Shown: piece after piece, positions 8,252 to 15,569 of the stretch | Position numbering within the stretch: position 1 is the first letter of the stretch | Layout of the letters: the number at the start of each line of letters is the position of its first letter | DNA from: Paracoccaceae bacterium | GTDB lineage: Bacteria; Pseudomonadota; Alphaproteobacteria; Rhodobacterales; Rhodobacteraceae | NCBI GenBank assembly: GCA_024236495.1 | Contig: JACKKJ010000001.1 | Coordinates: 186,001 to 250,000 of the forward strand | DNA: 64,000 nucleotides | Direction of reading: 5' to 3' | Position numbers and translations under genes: made by a program | The notes under the pieces: generated by a model | Databases searched by the model: none | The model's input: only the letters and a program-made list of their open reading frames with translations | Told to the model about the DNA's origin: nothing

Positions 8252-9434
8252 GGCTCTTGCCCCGGAAGGGGGTGACGGTCAGCCGGTCGGCCTCCTCCAC
8301 CCCGATTTCCTCGTTGGAAAGATAGCAGGCGGGGTCTTCCGCCCAGGGATCGCCGGTGACCTGCAACGCCCGGATCCGGGTGTTGCCGCCGCAGACCGAC
8401 TGGAAGGCGCAGGCCCCGCAGCGCCCTCTCAGCGGACGCGGGCGCTGGCGCAGCATTGCCAGCATCGGGTCGTTCCCCGTCCAGAGATCCGAGAACCGGT
8501 GTTCCTTGACGCTGCCGATCATGTAGTCGGACCAGTAGGTATCGGGATGGACCTTGCCCTGCGGGTCGATGTTGGCGACGCCGAGACCCGAGGAATTGCC
8601 ACCCCAGGCCTCAAGATGGGCGCGCAGATGCGCGACCCGGGCGGCATCGAACCGGTCTTCCGCCCAGCGCAGGAACCAGACCGCGTCCGCGTCGTTGTTG
8701 CCGGTGACGATCTCGAGAGGGCGGCCGTTCGCGACGGCATCCCAGGCGCGGTGGATCAGCAGGTCAATCGCGCCGCGTGTGCGGGCATGGGCGGTATCCT
8801 CGCCCCGGTGCTTGTCGCCGCGCCCGGCATAGACAAGGTGGGAAAGATAGAACTTGTCCACCCCCTCGCCCTCGCACAGGTCCAGCATCTCTGGCAGGGT
8901 GTGGGCGTTGTCCTCGGTGATGGTGAAACGCAGGCCTACCTTGACGCCGCGGGCCTTGCAGGCCCGGACCCCCGAAAGCGCATCCGCGAAGGCCCCGTCC
9001 ACGCCCCGAAACCAGTCGTTCACCGCGCCGATCCCGTCGAGCGAGATGCCGACATAGTCGAACCCGAGCGCGGCGATCCGGTCGGCGCATTCGGCCACCT
9101 TGGTGCCGTTGGTCGACAGGCTGAGGTGGCGGAAGTTCAGCGCACGCGCCCGTTCCGCAAGATCGAAGAAATCGAAGCGCGACAGCGGTTCCCCGCCCGA
9201 AAGGATCAGCGCCGGTATGCCAAAGGCCGACAGGTCTTCCAGCACGCCCATCGCCTGCTGGTGGGACAACTCGCCCGGAAAGTGCACATCGGCCGAGGTC
9301 GTGTAGCAGTGCCGGCAGCGCAGGTTGCAGCGCCGCGTCAGATTCCAGATGACGACCGGCCGCACCGGGCCGGACCGCAGGCGCACCGGCGTCGGACGCA
9401 CGAGTTCGTTCATGTATTGCGTAAGCCGGAACAT
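8226..9434 (-). CDS. nirJ: NirJ, radical SAM enzyme of heme d1 biosynthesis
   Basis: A 402-residue radical SAM protein with the [4Fe-4S]-SAM motif CNLRCRHC (C36, C40, C43), SGGEPL near 79-84 and a C-terminal SPASM-like Cys set (C339, C342, C348, C370) for a second cluster. NirJ removes the two propionate side chains of 12,18-didecarboxysiroheme and introduces the precursors of the d1 oxo groups. It is cytoplasmic and oxygen-sensitive. The ATG lies 3 bases after the nirH stop. Confidence 0.93.
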   Translation of the reverse strand: MFRLTQYMNELVRPTPVRLRSGPVRPVVIWNLTRRCNLRCRHCYTTSADVHFPGELSHQQAMGVLEDLSAFGIPALILSGGEPLSRFDFFDLAERARALNFRHLSLSTNGTKVAECADRIAALGFDYVGISLDGIGAVNDWFRGVDGAFADALSGVRACKARGVKVGLRFTITEDNAHTLPEMLDLCEGEGVDKFYLSHLVYAGRGDKHRGEDTAHARTRGAIDLLIHRAWDAVANGRPLEIVTGNNDADAVWFLRWAEDRFDAARVAHLRAHLEAWGGNSSGLGVANIDPQGKVHPDTYWSDYMIGSVKEHRFSDLWTGNDPMLAMLRQRPRPLRGRCGACAFQSVCGGNTRIRALQVTGDPWAEDPACYLSNEEIGVEEADRLTVTPFRGKSHDPAHRFF

Positions 9435-9437
9435 AGC

Positions 9438-9920
9438 CTAACCCTCTTTCAGTCGCAGCCCGGTCTTCTTCAGGATCCGGGTCGAATACAGGATGTCCCG
9501 GGCGCGGCAGGCATCGCCCAGAAGCGCTGCGATCTCCTCCCGCTTGGCCTCCACCTCGGCCCGGTCGCGGCCGTGGACCATGGCGAACAGGTTGTAGGGC
9601 CAGTCTGGCAAGGCGCGCGGGCGCAGATAGCAATGGCTGACGAAATCAAGCGCGCCGACCCGTTCGCCCAGCGCCGCGGCCCTGTCGTCGGCGACATCCC
9701 AGACGCTCATCCCGTTGGCCGTGACGCCCAGCGCATAGTGGTTTGGGGCCAGCGCGATGCGCCGGATCACGCCCCTGTCCTGCATGGCGGCCAGACGCGC
9801 GATCACCTCTTGCTCGCTCAGGCCCAGCCAGCCCGCGATCTCGGCATAGGGTGCCGGGGTCAATGGCAGCCCGCCCTGCGTGGCGGCGATGATCCGGCGA
9901 TCGATGGTGTCCACTTTCAT
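9438..9920 (-). CDS. nirH: NirH, siroheme decarboxylase subunit (AsnC/Lrp fold)
   Basis: A 160-residue AsnC/Lrp-type protein: helix-turn-helix-like region (about 5-50) and a C-terminal ligand-binding domain with SHCYLRP and WPYNLFAMVHG near 100-120. In heme d1 synthesis the NirD, L, G and H set converts siroheme to 12,18-didecarboxysiroheme; it acts as an enzyme, not a DNA regulator. The start ATG overlaps the nirG stop (ATGA). It resembles nirG and the two halves of nirDL, as expected for duplicated genes. Confidence 0.88.
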   Translation of the reverse strand: MKVDTIDRRIIAATQGGLPLTPAPYAEIAGWLGLSEQEVIARLAAMQDRGVIRRIALAPNHYALGVTANGMSVWDVADDRAAALGERVGALDFVSHCYLRPRALPDWPYNLFAMVHGRDRAEVEAKREEIAALLGDACRARDILYSTRILKKTGLRLKEG

Positions 9921-10390
9921 GCCTGCACCCGGAACCCGATGAAGAATTCCCTCTGTTTCGGAAAGCGCAGAACCCTGAGGCCGGTTTCGCCCTCGATCGC
10001 CCGCGCGGTCGTCTCGATGCCCTCCGGTGTGTCGGTCGCCAGAACGAACCACATGTTAAGCCGGTGGGCGCGTTCATAGTTGTGCGCCACCTCGGGATGC
10101 GCATTGACCAAAGTCACGACTTCCTCGAAACGCACGCCGGGCACGGCCATCGCGCAAAGGCAGAACGCGCCCCCCATCGCCTCGGCGTCGAAGAACGGAC
10201 CGAAACGTGTGATGATGCCTTCCTCGCGCAGGTTGCGGATGCGCGCGATCAGCGCGGCTTCGTCGATGCCAAGCCGCGCGGCGGTGTCGCGGAACGGAAA
10301 GGGCGTCAGCGGAAAACCGTCCTGCAGGAGATTCAGGATCTGCCGGTCGGTCGCGTCGATCGCATCGGGTGGGAGGGGCGCGCGTCTCAT
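9917..10390 (-). CDS. nirG: NirG, siroheme decarboxylase subunit (AsnC/Lrp fold)
   Basis: A 157-residue AsnC/Lrp-type protein that starts MRRAPLPPDAIDATDRQIL. It carries the family features FPLTPFPF, ITRFGPFFD and NYERAHRLNMWFV, the last covering the His-containing segment implicated in siroheme decarboxylation. The frame is open further upstream, but this ATG overlaps the nirDL stop and fits the family length. With NirDL and NirH it would form the decarboxylase. Confidence 0.88.
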   Translation of the reverse strand: MRRAPLPPDAIDATDRQILNLLQDGFPLTPFPFRDTAARLGIDEAALIARIRNLREEGIITRFGPFFDAEAMGGAFCLCAMAVPGVRFEEVVTLVNAHPEVAHNYERAHRLNMWFVLATDTPEGIETTARAIEGETGLRVLRFPKQREFFIGFRVQA

Positions 10391-11373
10391 GCCGCGGCCG
10401 CCTGCAAGAGCGCGCCCTGCTGCTTGAAGCAGCGGGTGGAGAAAAGCACGCGGTGCGTTGCGCCGGCAAGTTCGGGCAGCGCCGCCGCACCCCCCAGGAT
10501 CCCCAGCGCCTCGGAACGGCTGCGGGCGTGGATCATCGAATAAAGCGGAAAGTCCCAGATGCCGGGCACGGTCTGGCGCCGGTAGCACAGCGTGACACCC
10601 CTGTGCCGCGCCAGCGCCCGGCCCGCGGCCTCGATCAGGTCGTCGGGCAGCGACCAGACGACCATCGCGTTCGAGGTCCAGCCGACGGCCCGGTGGCGCA
10701 CGATGACGCCGACGCGCGTCAGAAGCCCGGCGTCCGCCAGAGCGGCGATTCTTGCGATCACCTCGTCCTCGCTGTGGCCGGTCGCGGTGCCGGTGGCCTG
10801 GAACGGGCGCGGGACAAGCGGCAGGCCGGTGGTCAGCGCCTGAAGGATCGGGCGGTCCTCTTCCAGCAACGCGGCCGCGCGCACCCCGCGCGCGCCGGGC
10901 ATCGGGTCACGCCCTGTCCCGCCAAGCCGGAAGCCGAGGTCGATGTTGAAGGGCTGCACGAGCCGAAGATCCAGAACCCGAAGGCCGGTCCGCGCCGCGA
11001 TCCGGCCCAGCATGTCGGCCAGTGCCGCGCGATCGGGCGCGGTCGCGACGAACCACAGGTTCCAGTCATCCTCGCGCAGGTAGGAATGGTTCACCCCCGG
11101 CTCGGCGCCGACGATGGCGGCGACATCCTCGATGCGCGCCTCGGGCACCGCGATGGCGGCCAGCGTCGAGGCGCCCGCCGTATTGGGCCGCACCGTCGCG
11201 CCGACGCGAGACACCTTGCCCTGGGCATGAAGTGCCTGAAGCCGGGCGATCACCTCGTCCTCGTCCGTTCCAAGCGTGCGGGCGATGGCGGCGAAGGGAC
11301 GCGGCACCAGCGGCAGGTCGCGCTGGAATTCGTCCATCAGCCGCCGGTCGACAGGATCGAGACGTTCGAACAT
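10387..11373 (-). CDS. nirDL: NirDL, fused siroheme decarboxylase subunits
   Basis: A 328-residue protein made of two AsnC/Lrp-like units in tandem: the first (about 1-155, FERLDPVDRRLM, NHSYLREDDWNLWFV) matches NirD-type proteins and the second (about 165-328, FPLYSMIHAR, RVLFSTRCFKQQG) matches NirL-type. Many denitrifiers keep nirD and nirL separate; here one reading frame spans both. ATG at 11373 is chosen over the TTG at 11379 that would overlap nirF; both are possible. Function: removal of acetate carboxyls of siroheme. Confidence 0.88.
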   Translation of the reverse strand: MFERLDPVDRRLMDEFQRDLPLVPRPFAAIARTLGTDEDEVIARLQALHAQGKVSRVGATVRPNTAGASTLAAIAVPEARIEDVAAIVGAEPGVNHSYLREDDWNLWFVATAPDRAALADMLGRIAARTGLRVLDLRLVQPFNIDLGFRLGGTGRDPMPGARGVRAAALLEEDRPILQALTTGLPLVPRPFQATGTATGHSEDEVIARIAALADAGLLTRVGVIVRHRAVGWTSNAMVVWSLPDDLIEAAGRALARHRGVTLCYRRQTVPGIWDFPLYSMIHARSRSEALGILGGAAALPELAGATHRVLFSTRCFKQQGALLQAAAA

Positions 11374-11375
11374 GG

Positions 11376-12524
11376 TCAAAGCCCCGTCCGGTGCGCGCGC
11401 GCGGTAAAGAAGATGCCCGACGGGCTATCGGCCACGATTTCACCCACCCTTTCGAAGGTGCGGGTGTCGTAGATCGCGACCTTGTTGTCATCGCGCGCCG
11501 AGATCCAGACCTCGGCCCCGCGCGGCGCGAACTCCATGTGCAGGACAGCCGCGCCGGGTGACAGGGTCTTGACCACCGCGTGCGTTCGGCTGTCGACGAC
11601 TTGCACGGTGTCGTTCAAGGGCGTGGCGAAGTTGACCCAGACATAAGGCGATCCGGGCTGTTCGACGACAAAGACGGGCTGGCCATGGACGGGGGTGCGG
11701 GCGATCTCGGCAAGGGACTTGCTGTCGACCCAGAGAAGTTCGTGCTGACCCACGGCGGGCAGGACGTACTGGCCCTCGGTGAAGGCCCATCCCTGGAGAT
11801 GCGGCATCTTGTAGACCGGCAGGTCATCCTCGGTCTTGCCGTAGTCCTTCAGGAAACGGACGGGTTCCGGCGTGTCGGCCCAGAGGTCGATGGCGGTCAC
11901 GCCCTTTTCGCCGAAAAGGCCGATCAGATAGGTATGCGCATCGGCTGTCAGGACCGCGTCAAACGGGTTCTTGCCGACATCGCCCAGCTTGGTCACCACC
12001 ATTTCAGGGCCAGAGAAATCGGCCATGAACGCCTCGCCGGTTTCCCAGGTGGTCCAGGCAAAGCGGCGGCCGGGCACGTCGACCAGTCCGATGGTCTTCG
12101 CGCCCGCCGGGATGTCGGCGATCTGCTCAAGCGTCTCCGCGTCGAAGACCTTGACGCCGCCCGGTTCGTAGTTCGAGACCGCGACCAGCCTGCCATCGTC
12201 CGAGATCGCCCCGCCGATGGAATTCCCGCCCTGGACGATCCGCCTGGCGATCCGCTGCGTCAGGAGATCGACCTTGGTCAGGCCGCCGTCGCGCCCGAAG
12301 ACATAGGCATAGCGTTCGTCCGGGCTGTAGGTCAGCGTCGCGTGCGACAGGTCGCCCAGCCCCTCGATCCGGCCGATCGCGGCGCGGTCCGAGCGGTCCA
12401 CGATCAGGACCGATCCGGTGGCCCGTTCGATGACGATCCCCAGATCGCCCGTCGCCCGCAGGCTGTCGAGCGCGAGGGCGGGGCTTGCCGCGCAGAGCGC
12501 CAGAGAAAGCATGAGCGCCTTCAT
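11376..12524 (-). CDS. nirF: NirF, heme d1 biosynthesis propeller protein
   Basis: A 382-residue protein with an N-terminal signal peptide (MKALMLSLALCAASPALA) and a d1-type beta-propeller without a cytochrome c domain. NirF binds late heme d1 intermediates; its precise reaction (proposed dehydrogenase or carrier working with NirN) is still debated. Export of NirF varies between species, and the clear signal here argues for the periplasm. It overlaps nirC by four bases (ATGA) and is followed by nirDL. Confidence 0.9.
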   Translation of the reverse strand: MKALMLSLALCAASPALALDSLRATGDLGIVIERATGSVLIVDRSDRAAIGRIEGLGDLSHATLTYSPDERYAYVFGRDGGLTKVDLLTQRIARRIVQGGNSIGGAISDDGRLVAVSNYEPGGVKVFDAETLEQIADIPAGAKTIGLVDVPGRRFAWTTWETGEAFMADFSGPEMVVTKLGDVGKNPFDAVLTADAHTYLIGLFGEKGVTAIDLWADTPEPVRFLKDYGKTEDDLPVYKMPHLQGWAFTEGQYVLPAVGQHELLWVDSKSLAEIARTPVHGQPVFVVEQPGSPYVWVNFATPLNDTVQVVDSRTHAVVKTLSPGAAVLHMEFAPRGAEVWISARDDNKVAIYDTRTFERVGEIVADSPSGIFFTARAHRTGL

Positions 12525-12823
12525 TTCGCACCTTCCTTCAGATAGTTCGCGATCCAGAGCGCGTCCTCTTCGCTCAGCACGGGACGCCAGCGCGGCATCG
12601 CCGTGCCCGGAACCCCGTCAAGGATGATGAGCGCGAGGCCATCGGCTTCGGCATGGGCCAGCGCCTCGGGCGTGAGCGGCGACCCAAGGCCGCCCTTCAT
12701 CGTCAGCCCGTGGCAGGAACCGCAATCCTGGATGACCATGTGTTCAAGCTTGCCGGCCCGTTCCGCGCCCACCTCTGCCGTCGCGGGCAGCGAAAGAGCC
12801 AGAAGGACAAGAAGGCTACGCAT
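12521..12823 (-). CDS. nirC: NirC, small c-type cytochrome
   Basis: A 100-residue exported monoheme cytochrome: signal peptide (1-16), CGSCH heme site (C34, C37, H38) and a likely axial Met in GTAMPRW. NirC is proposed to carry electrons to NirS or to a heme d1 maturation step. Its start overlaps the end of nirE by 8 bases and its stop overlaps the nirF start. Confidence 0.9.
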   Translation of the reverse strand: MRSLLVLLALSLPATAEVGAERAGKLEHMVIQDCGSCHGLTMKGGLGSPLTPEALAHAEADGLALIILDGVPGTAMPRWRPVLSEEDALWIANYLKEGAK

Positions 12824-13613
12824 AGGCCGCCATCCCCGCGCCGTCGCAGGCCAGCGCGTCGGCCAGGGCGACGCTGCCGTAAAGCGACACCACCTGCCCG
12901 ATGACGAAAAGGACCGGGGCATCGGGTTCGGTCGCGGCGATGTCGGCCGCAATGCTGCCCAGCGTGCCGGTGATGCGCTGTTCGCGCGGGGTCGTCGCGG
13001 CGGCGACGGCCATCACCGGATGGCCCGCCGGCAGGCCGTGGCGCATGAGCTGAAAGGCGATCTCGGCGATGTTGGCCGCGCCCATGTAGACGACAAGCGT
13101 GGTGTCGGCGCTGGCCAGCGACGCCCAGTCGAGGTCAAGCCGCGCGTCCTTCGCGCGATGGCCTGTGACATAGCGCACGCCGGTCGCTAGGCCGCGGTGG
13201 GTCAGCGGCACCCCGGTCGAGGACGCCGCGCCCTGCGCGGCCGTGATCCCCGGTACATAGGTCACGGCAATACCCGCCGCGCGCAGCACCTCTGCCTCTT
13301 CCGAGCCGCGCCCGAAGATCAGGGGATCGCCCCCCTTCAGCCGCACGACGCACAGCCCCTCGCGTGCGAGGTCTACGAGGATCCGGTTGATCCCGTCCTG
13401 CGAGACGCGGTGGCATCCGGGCATCTTGCCCACGTCGATGCGGCGGATGGCGGCGGGCACCAGCGCCATGATCTCGTCCGAGACGAGCCGGTCAAAGACC
13501 ACCACGTCGGCCCCCTGGAGGAGTTTCAGCGCCCTGAGGGTCAGAAGCTCCGGGTCGCCCGGGCCCGCGCCGACGAGGAAGACTTTGCCTGGAATGAGGT
13601 CTTTCATGGCCAT
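12816..13613 (-). CDS. nirE: NirE, uroporphyrinogen-III C-methyltransferase
   Basis: A 265-residue SUMT/CobA-type enzyme with GAGPGDPELLTLRA near 15-28, RLKGGDPLIFGRG near 91-103 and THRG plus VTGH motifs in the SAM site. It adds two methyl groups to uroporphyrinogen III to give precorrin-2 for siroheme and heme d1. Its place right after nirS marks it as the d1-dedicated copy. An alternative ATG lies two codons in (13607). Confidence 0.92.
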   Translation of the reverse strand: MAMKDLIPGKVFLVGAGPGDPELLTLRALKLLQGADVVVFDRLVSDEIMALVPAAIRRIDVGKMPGCHRVSQDGINRILVDLAREGLCVVRLKGGDPLIFGRGSEEAEVLRAAGIAVTYVPGITAAQGAASSTGVPLTHRGLATGVRYVTGHRAKDARLDLDWASLASADTTLVVYMGAANIAEIAFQLMRHGLPAGHPVMAVAAATTPREQRITGTLGSIAADIAATEPDAPVLFVIGQVVSLYGSVALADALACDGAGMAAYA

Positions 13614-13628
13614 CGTCCTGTGTGAAAT

Positions 13629-13671
13629 GGGCGGGCGAGGGTTCGAAGGGACGCGAACACCCCGCCCGCCC
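13629..13671 (-). terminator. Hairpin in the nirS-nirE gap
   Basis: GGGCGGGC (13629-13636) pairs perfectly with GCCCGCCC (13664-13671), with further partial pairing inside (GTTCG and CGAAC). It begins 9 bases after the nirS stop, in the only sizeable gap of the nirS-nirN run. No T-run follows, so a partial terminator or an mRNA 3' end protector that keeps nirS above the biosynthetic genes is more likely than a full stop. Confidence 0.55.
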
Positions 13672-13679
13672 GGTCGTCG

Positions 13680-15437
13680 TCAATAAACGTCGTTGCGCGT
13701 GTTGTAGACGTTGAACTTGCCCGTGGGCGTGATCAGGCGCGGATCCTTGATCACCGACTTCAGCTCAAGCGTCTTGTCGTCCACCACGACGATGGCCGAT
13801 TCCTTGTCCTTGCCGTTCCAGACAGAGAACCAGATCTCGGACCCGTCCTTGTTGAACTCGCCCTGGACCACGCGCGGCTGGCCTTCGGCGATGCCCGCCC
13901 ACTCGCCGATCGGCAGCGTGGTGAACTCCGGCTCGCCATCCGCCGGCAACGCCGAGATGGTGAACACCGCGATCGAGGACGACAGTTCGGCATCCGGGTT
14001 CAGCGGCGCATCCACATAAAGGTGGTCGCTTTCGGGATGGGTCTTGATGAACAGCGACCCGCCCCCCAGCGCCGAGAAGGTCTGCACGATCTTCCAGGCA
14101 TTGTCCGCATGACCCTCGGGGTCGGTGCCGATCAGCGCCACGCTTTCGTCGCCAAGGTGCGATGTCGCCCAGACCGGCCCGTAGACCGGGTGGGTGAAGT
14201 TCGCACCGCGGCCCGGGTGCGGGGTCTGGCCGCCGGTTTCGATCAGGGCGGTCAGCTTGTCTTCCTTGGTATCGACGACCGCGATCTTGCCGCGGGCGTT
14301 GGCAGCGACCATGAAGTAGCGGTGGGTGCTGTCCAGCCCGCCGTCATGCAGGAAGCGTTCCGCCTCGATCTCGATGGTCTTGAGGTTCTTGATGTCCGAA
14401 TAGTCGACCATCAGGATCTTGCCGGTTTCCTTCACGTTGACGATGAATTCCGGCTTGTAGTGCGAGGCAAGGATCGAGGCCACGCGCGGTTCTGGGTGAT
14501 AGGTCTGTTCGTCGTAGATGTTGCCGCGCGTCGAGACGATCTTGAGCGGCTCAAGCGTCTCGCCGTCCATGATGACATATTGCGGCGGCCAGTAGGCCCC
14601 GGCGATGGCATACTTGTCTTCCCAGCCCTCGAATTTCGAGGTCTCGACAGACCGCGCCTCGGAACCGATGCGGATCTCGGCGACGGCGGCCGGGGTTTCC
14701 ATCCAGAGGTCGATCATCACGACCTTGGCGTCCCGCCCGATGACGAAGAGATAGCGGCCCGACGCCGAAATGCGGCTGATGTGCACCGCATAGCCGGTGT
14801 CGATCACGGCGCGAATCTCGTAGGTGCCGCCGTCGATCAGCGCGATCTGCCCGGCGTCACGCAAGGTGACCGACATCAGGTTGTCGATGTCGATGTCGTT
14901 CATCTTCTCGGTCGGGCGGTCTGCGGGCGCGACCAGAACCTTCCAGCTGTTGCGCATCTCGGGCATGCCGAATTCCGGCGGTGCCGGCGGCTCCAGCAGC
15001 AGGTAGCGCGCCATCAGGTCCACGTCGGCCTCGGACAATTCACCCGAGGTGCCCCAGTTGGGCATCCCCGCGGGCGAGCCGTAGGTGATGAAGCTGTGCA
15101 GGTAGTCATAGCCGTTCTCGCGCGTGATGTCGGTCGTCAGCGGCTTGCCGGTGGCGCCTTTGCGCAGAACCCCGTGGCAGCCGGCGCAGCGTTCGAAGTA
15201 GATCTGCGTGGCTTTCTGGAATTCGTCCTGCGTCATCACGGGATCGTCGGCCTTGCGGCCGGGTATCTCGACCTGGATCTGCGACAGCGTGGTCATCGAC
15301 GGCTCATAGGCCGCAGCCGGACCGTCGGCATGTTCCTTCGGTTTTTCCTGGGCGAGCGCGGGGCCCGCGATCAAGGCAAGCGCCAGCGCGGCGCTGCTGA
15401 ACAGCGCGGGTCTGGCCCGGTTGGCTCGGAATGTCAT
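13680..15437 (-). CDS. nirS: Cytochrome cd1 nitrite reductase NirS
   Basis: A 585-residue periplasmic enzyme that reduces nitrite to nitric oxide. It has a signal peptide (1-29), a cytochrome c domain (CAGCH, C84-H88) and a d1 propeller. Residues known as ligands in Paracoccus pantotrophus cd1 are all found at a constant offset of +19: His17 (H36), Tyr25 (Y44), His69 (H88), Met106 (M125), His200 (H219), His345 (H364) and His388 (H407). The Tyr25 equivalent points to the P. pantotrophus type. The reading frame runs far upstream through antisense nirI; the ATG at 15437 is chosen for the signal peptide. An NNR-like box lies about 70 bases upstream. Confidence 0.97.
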   Translation of the reverse strand: MTFRANRARPALFSSAALALALIAGPALAQEKPKEHADGPAAAYEPSMTTLSQIQVEIPGRKADDPVMTQDEFQKATQIYFERCAGCHGVLRKGATGKPLTTDITRENGYDYLHSFITYGSPAGMPNWGTSGELSEADVDLMARYLLLEPPAPPEFGMPEMRNSWKVLVAPADRPTEKMNDIDIDNLMSVTLRDAGQIALIDGGTYEIRAVIDTGYAVHISRISASGRYLFVIGRDAKVVMIDLWMETPAAVAEIRIGSEARSVETSKFEGWEDKYAIAGAYWPPQYVIMDGETLEPLKIVSTRGNIYDEQTYHPEPRVASILASHYKPEFIVNVKETGKILMVDYSDIKNLKTIEIEAERFLHDGGLDSTHRYFMVAANARGKIAVVDTKEDKLTALIETGGQTPHPGRGANFTHPVYGPVWATSHLGDESVALIGTDPEGHADNAWKIVQTFSALGGGSLFIKTHPESDHLYVDAPLNPDAELSSSIAVFTISALPADGEPEFTTLPIGEWAGIAEGQPRVVQGEFNKDGSEIWFSVWNGKDKESAIVVVDDKTLELKSVIKDPRLITPTGKFNVYNTRNDVY

Positions 15438-15500
15438 GGGTGTTCTCCGTTCCGCTGGTGAGGCTGAGCCGGACCCTGCCGCAAAGCCGACCGGCGTTCC

Positions 15501-15514
15501 TTGACTTTCGTTAA
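15501..15514. promoter_or_regulatory. NNR/Dnr (FNR-type) box between nirS and nirI
   Basis: TTGACTTTCGTTAA matches the FNR-family pattern TTGAY-N4-RTYAA and closely resembles the NNR boxes of Paracoccus nir and nor genes. It is centred about 70 bases before nirS and 62 before nirI, so one site may serve both divergent promoters. The same 14 bases recur before norC. Confidence 0.82.
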
Positions 15515-15569
15515 GGCAGCCGGGGGAAGGCCGTCGCAGTCTCGCCGGCATGATGCGGACCTCCTGACC

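Noticed and set aside
8034..10079. A 681-residue plus-strand frame across nirJ and nirH
   Set aside because: Antisense to radical SAM and AsnC-type genes with clear motifs; the translation is Arg/Pro-rich noise.
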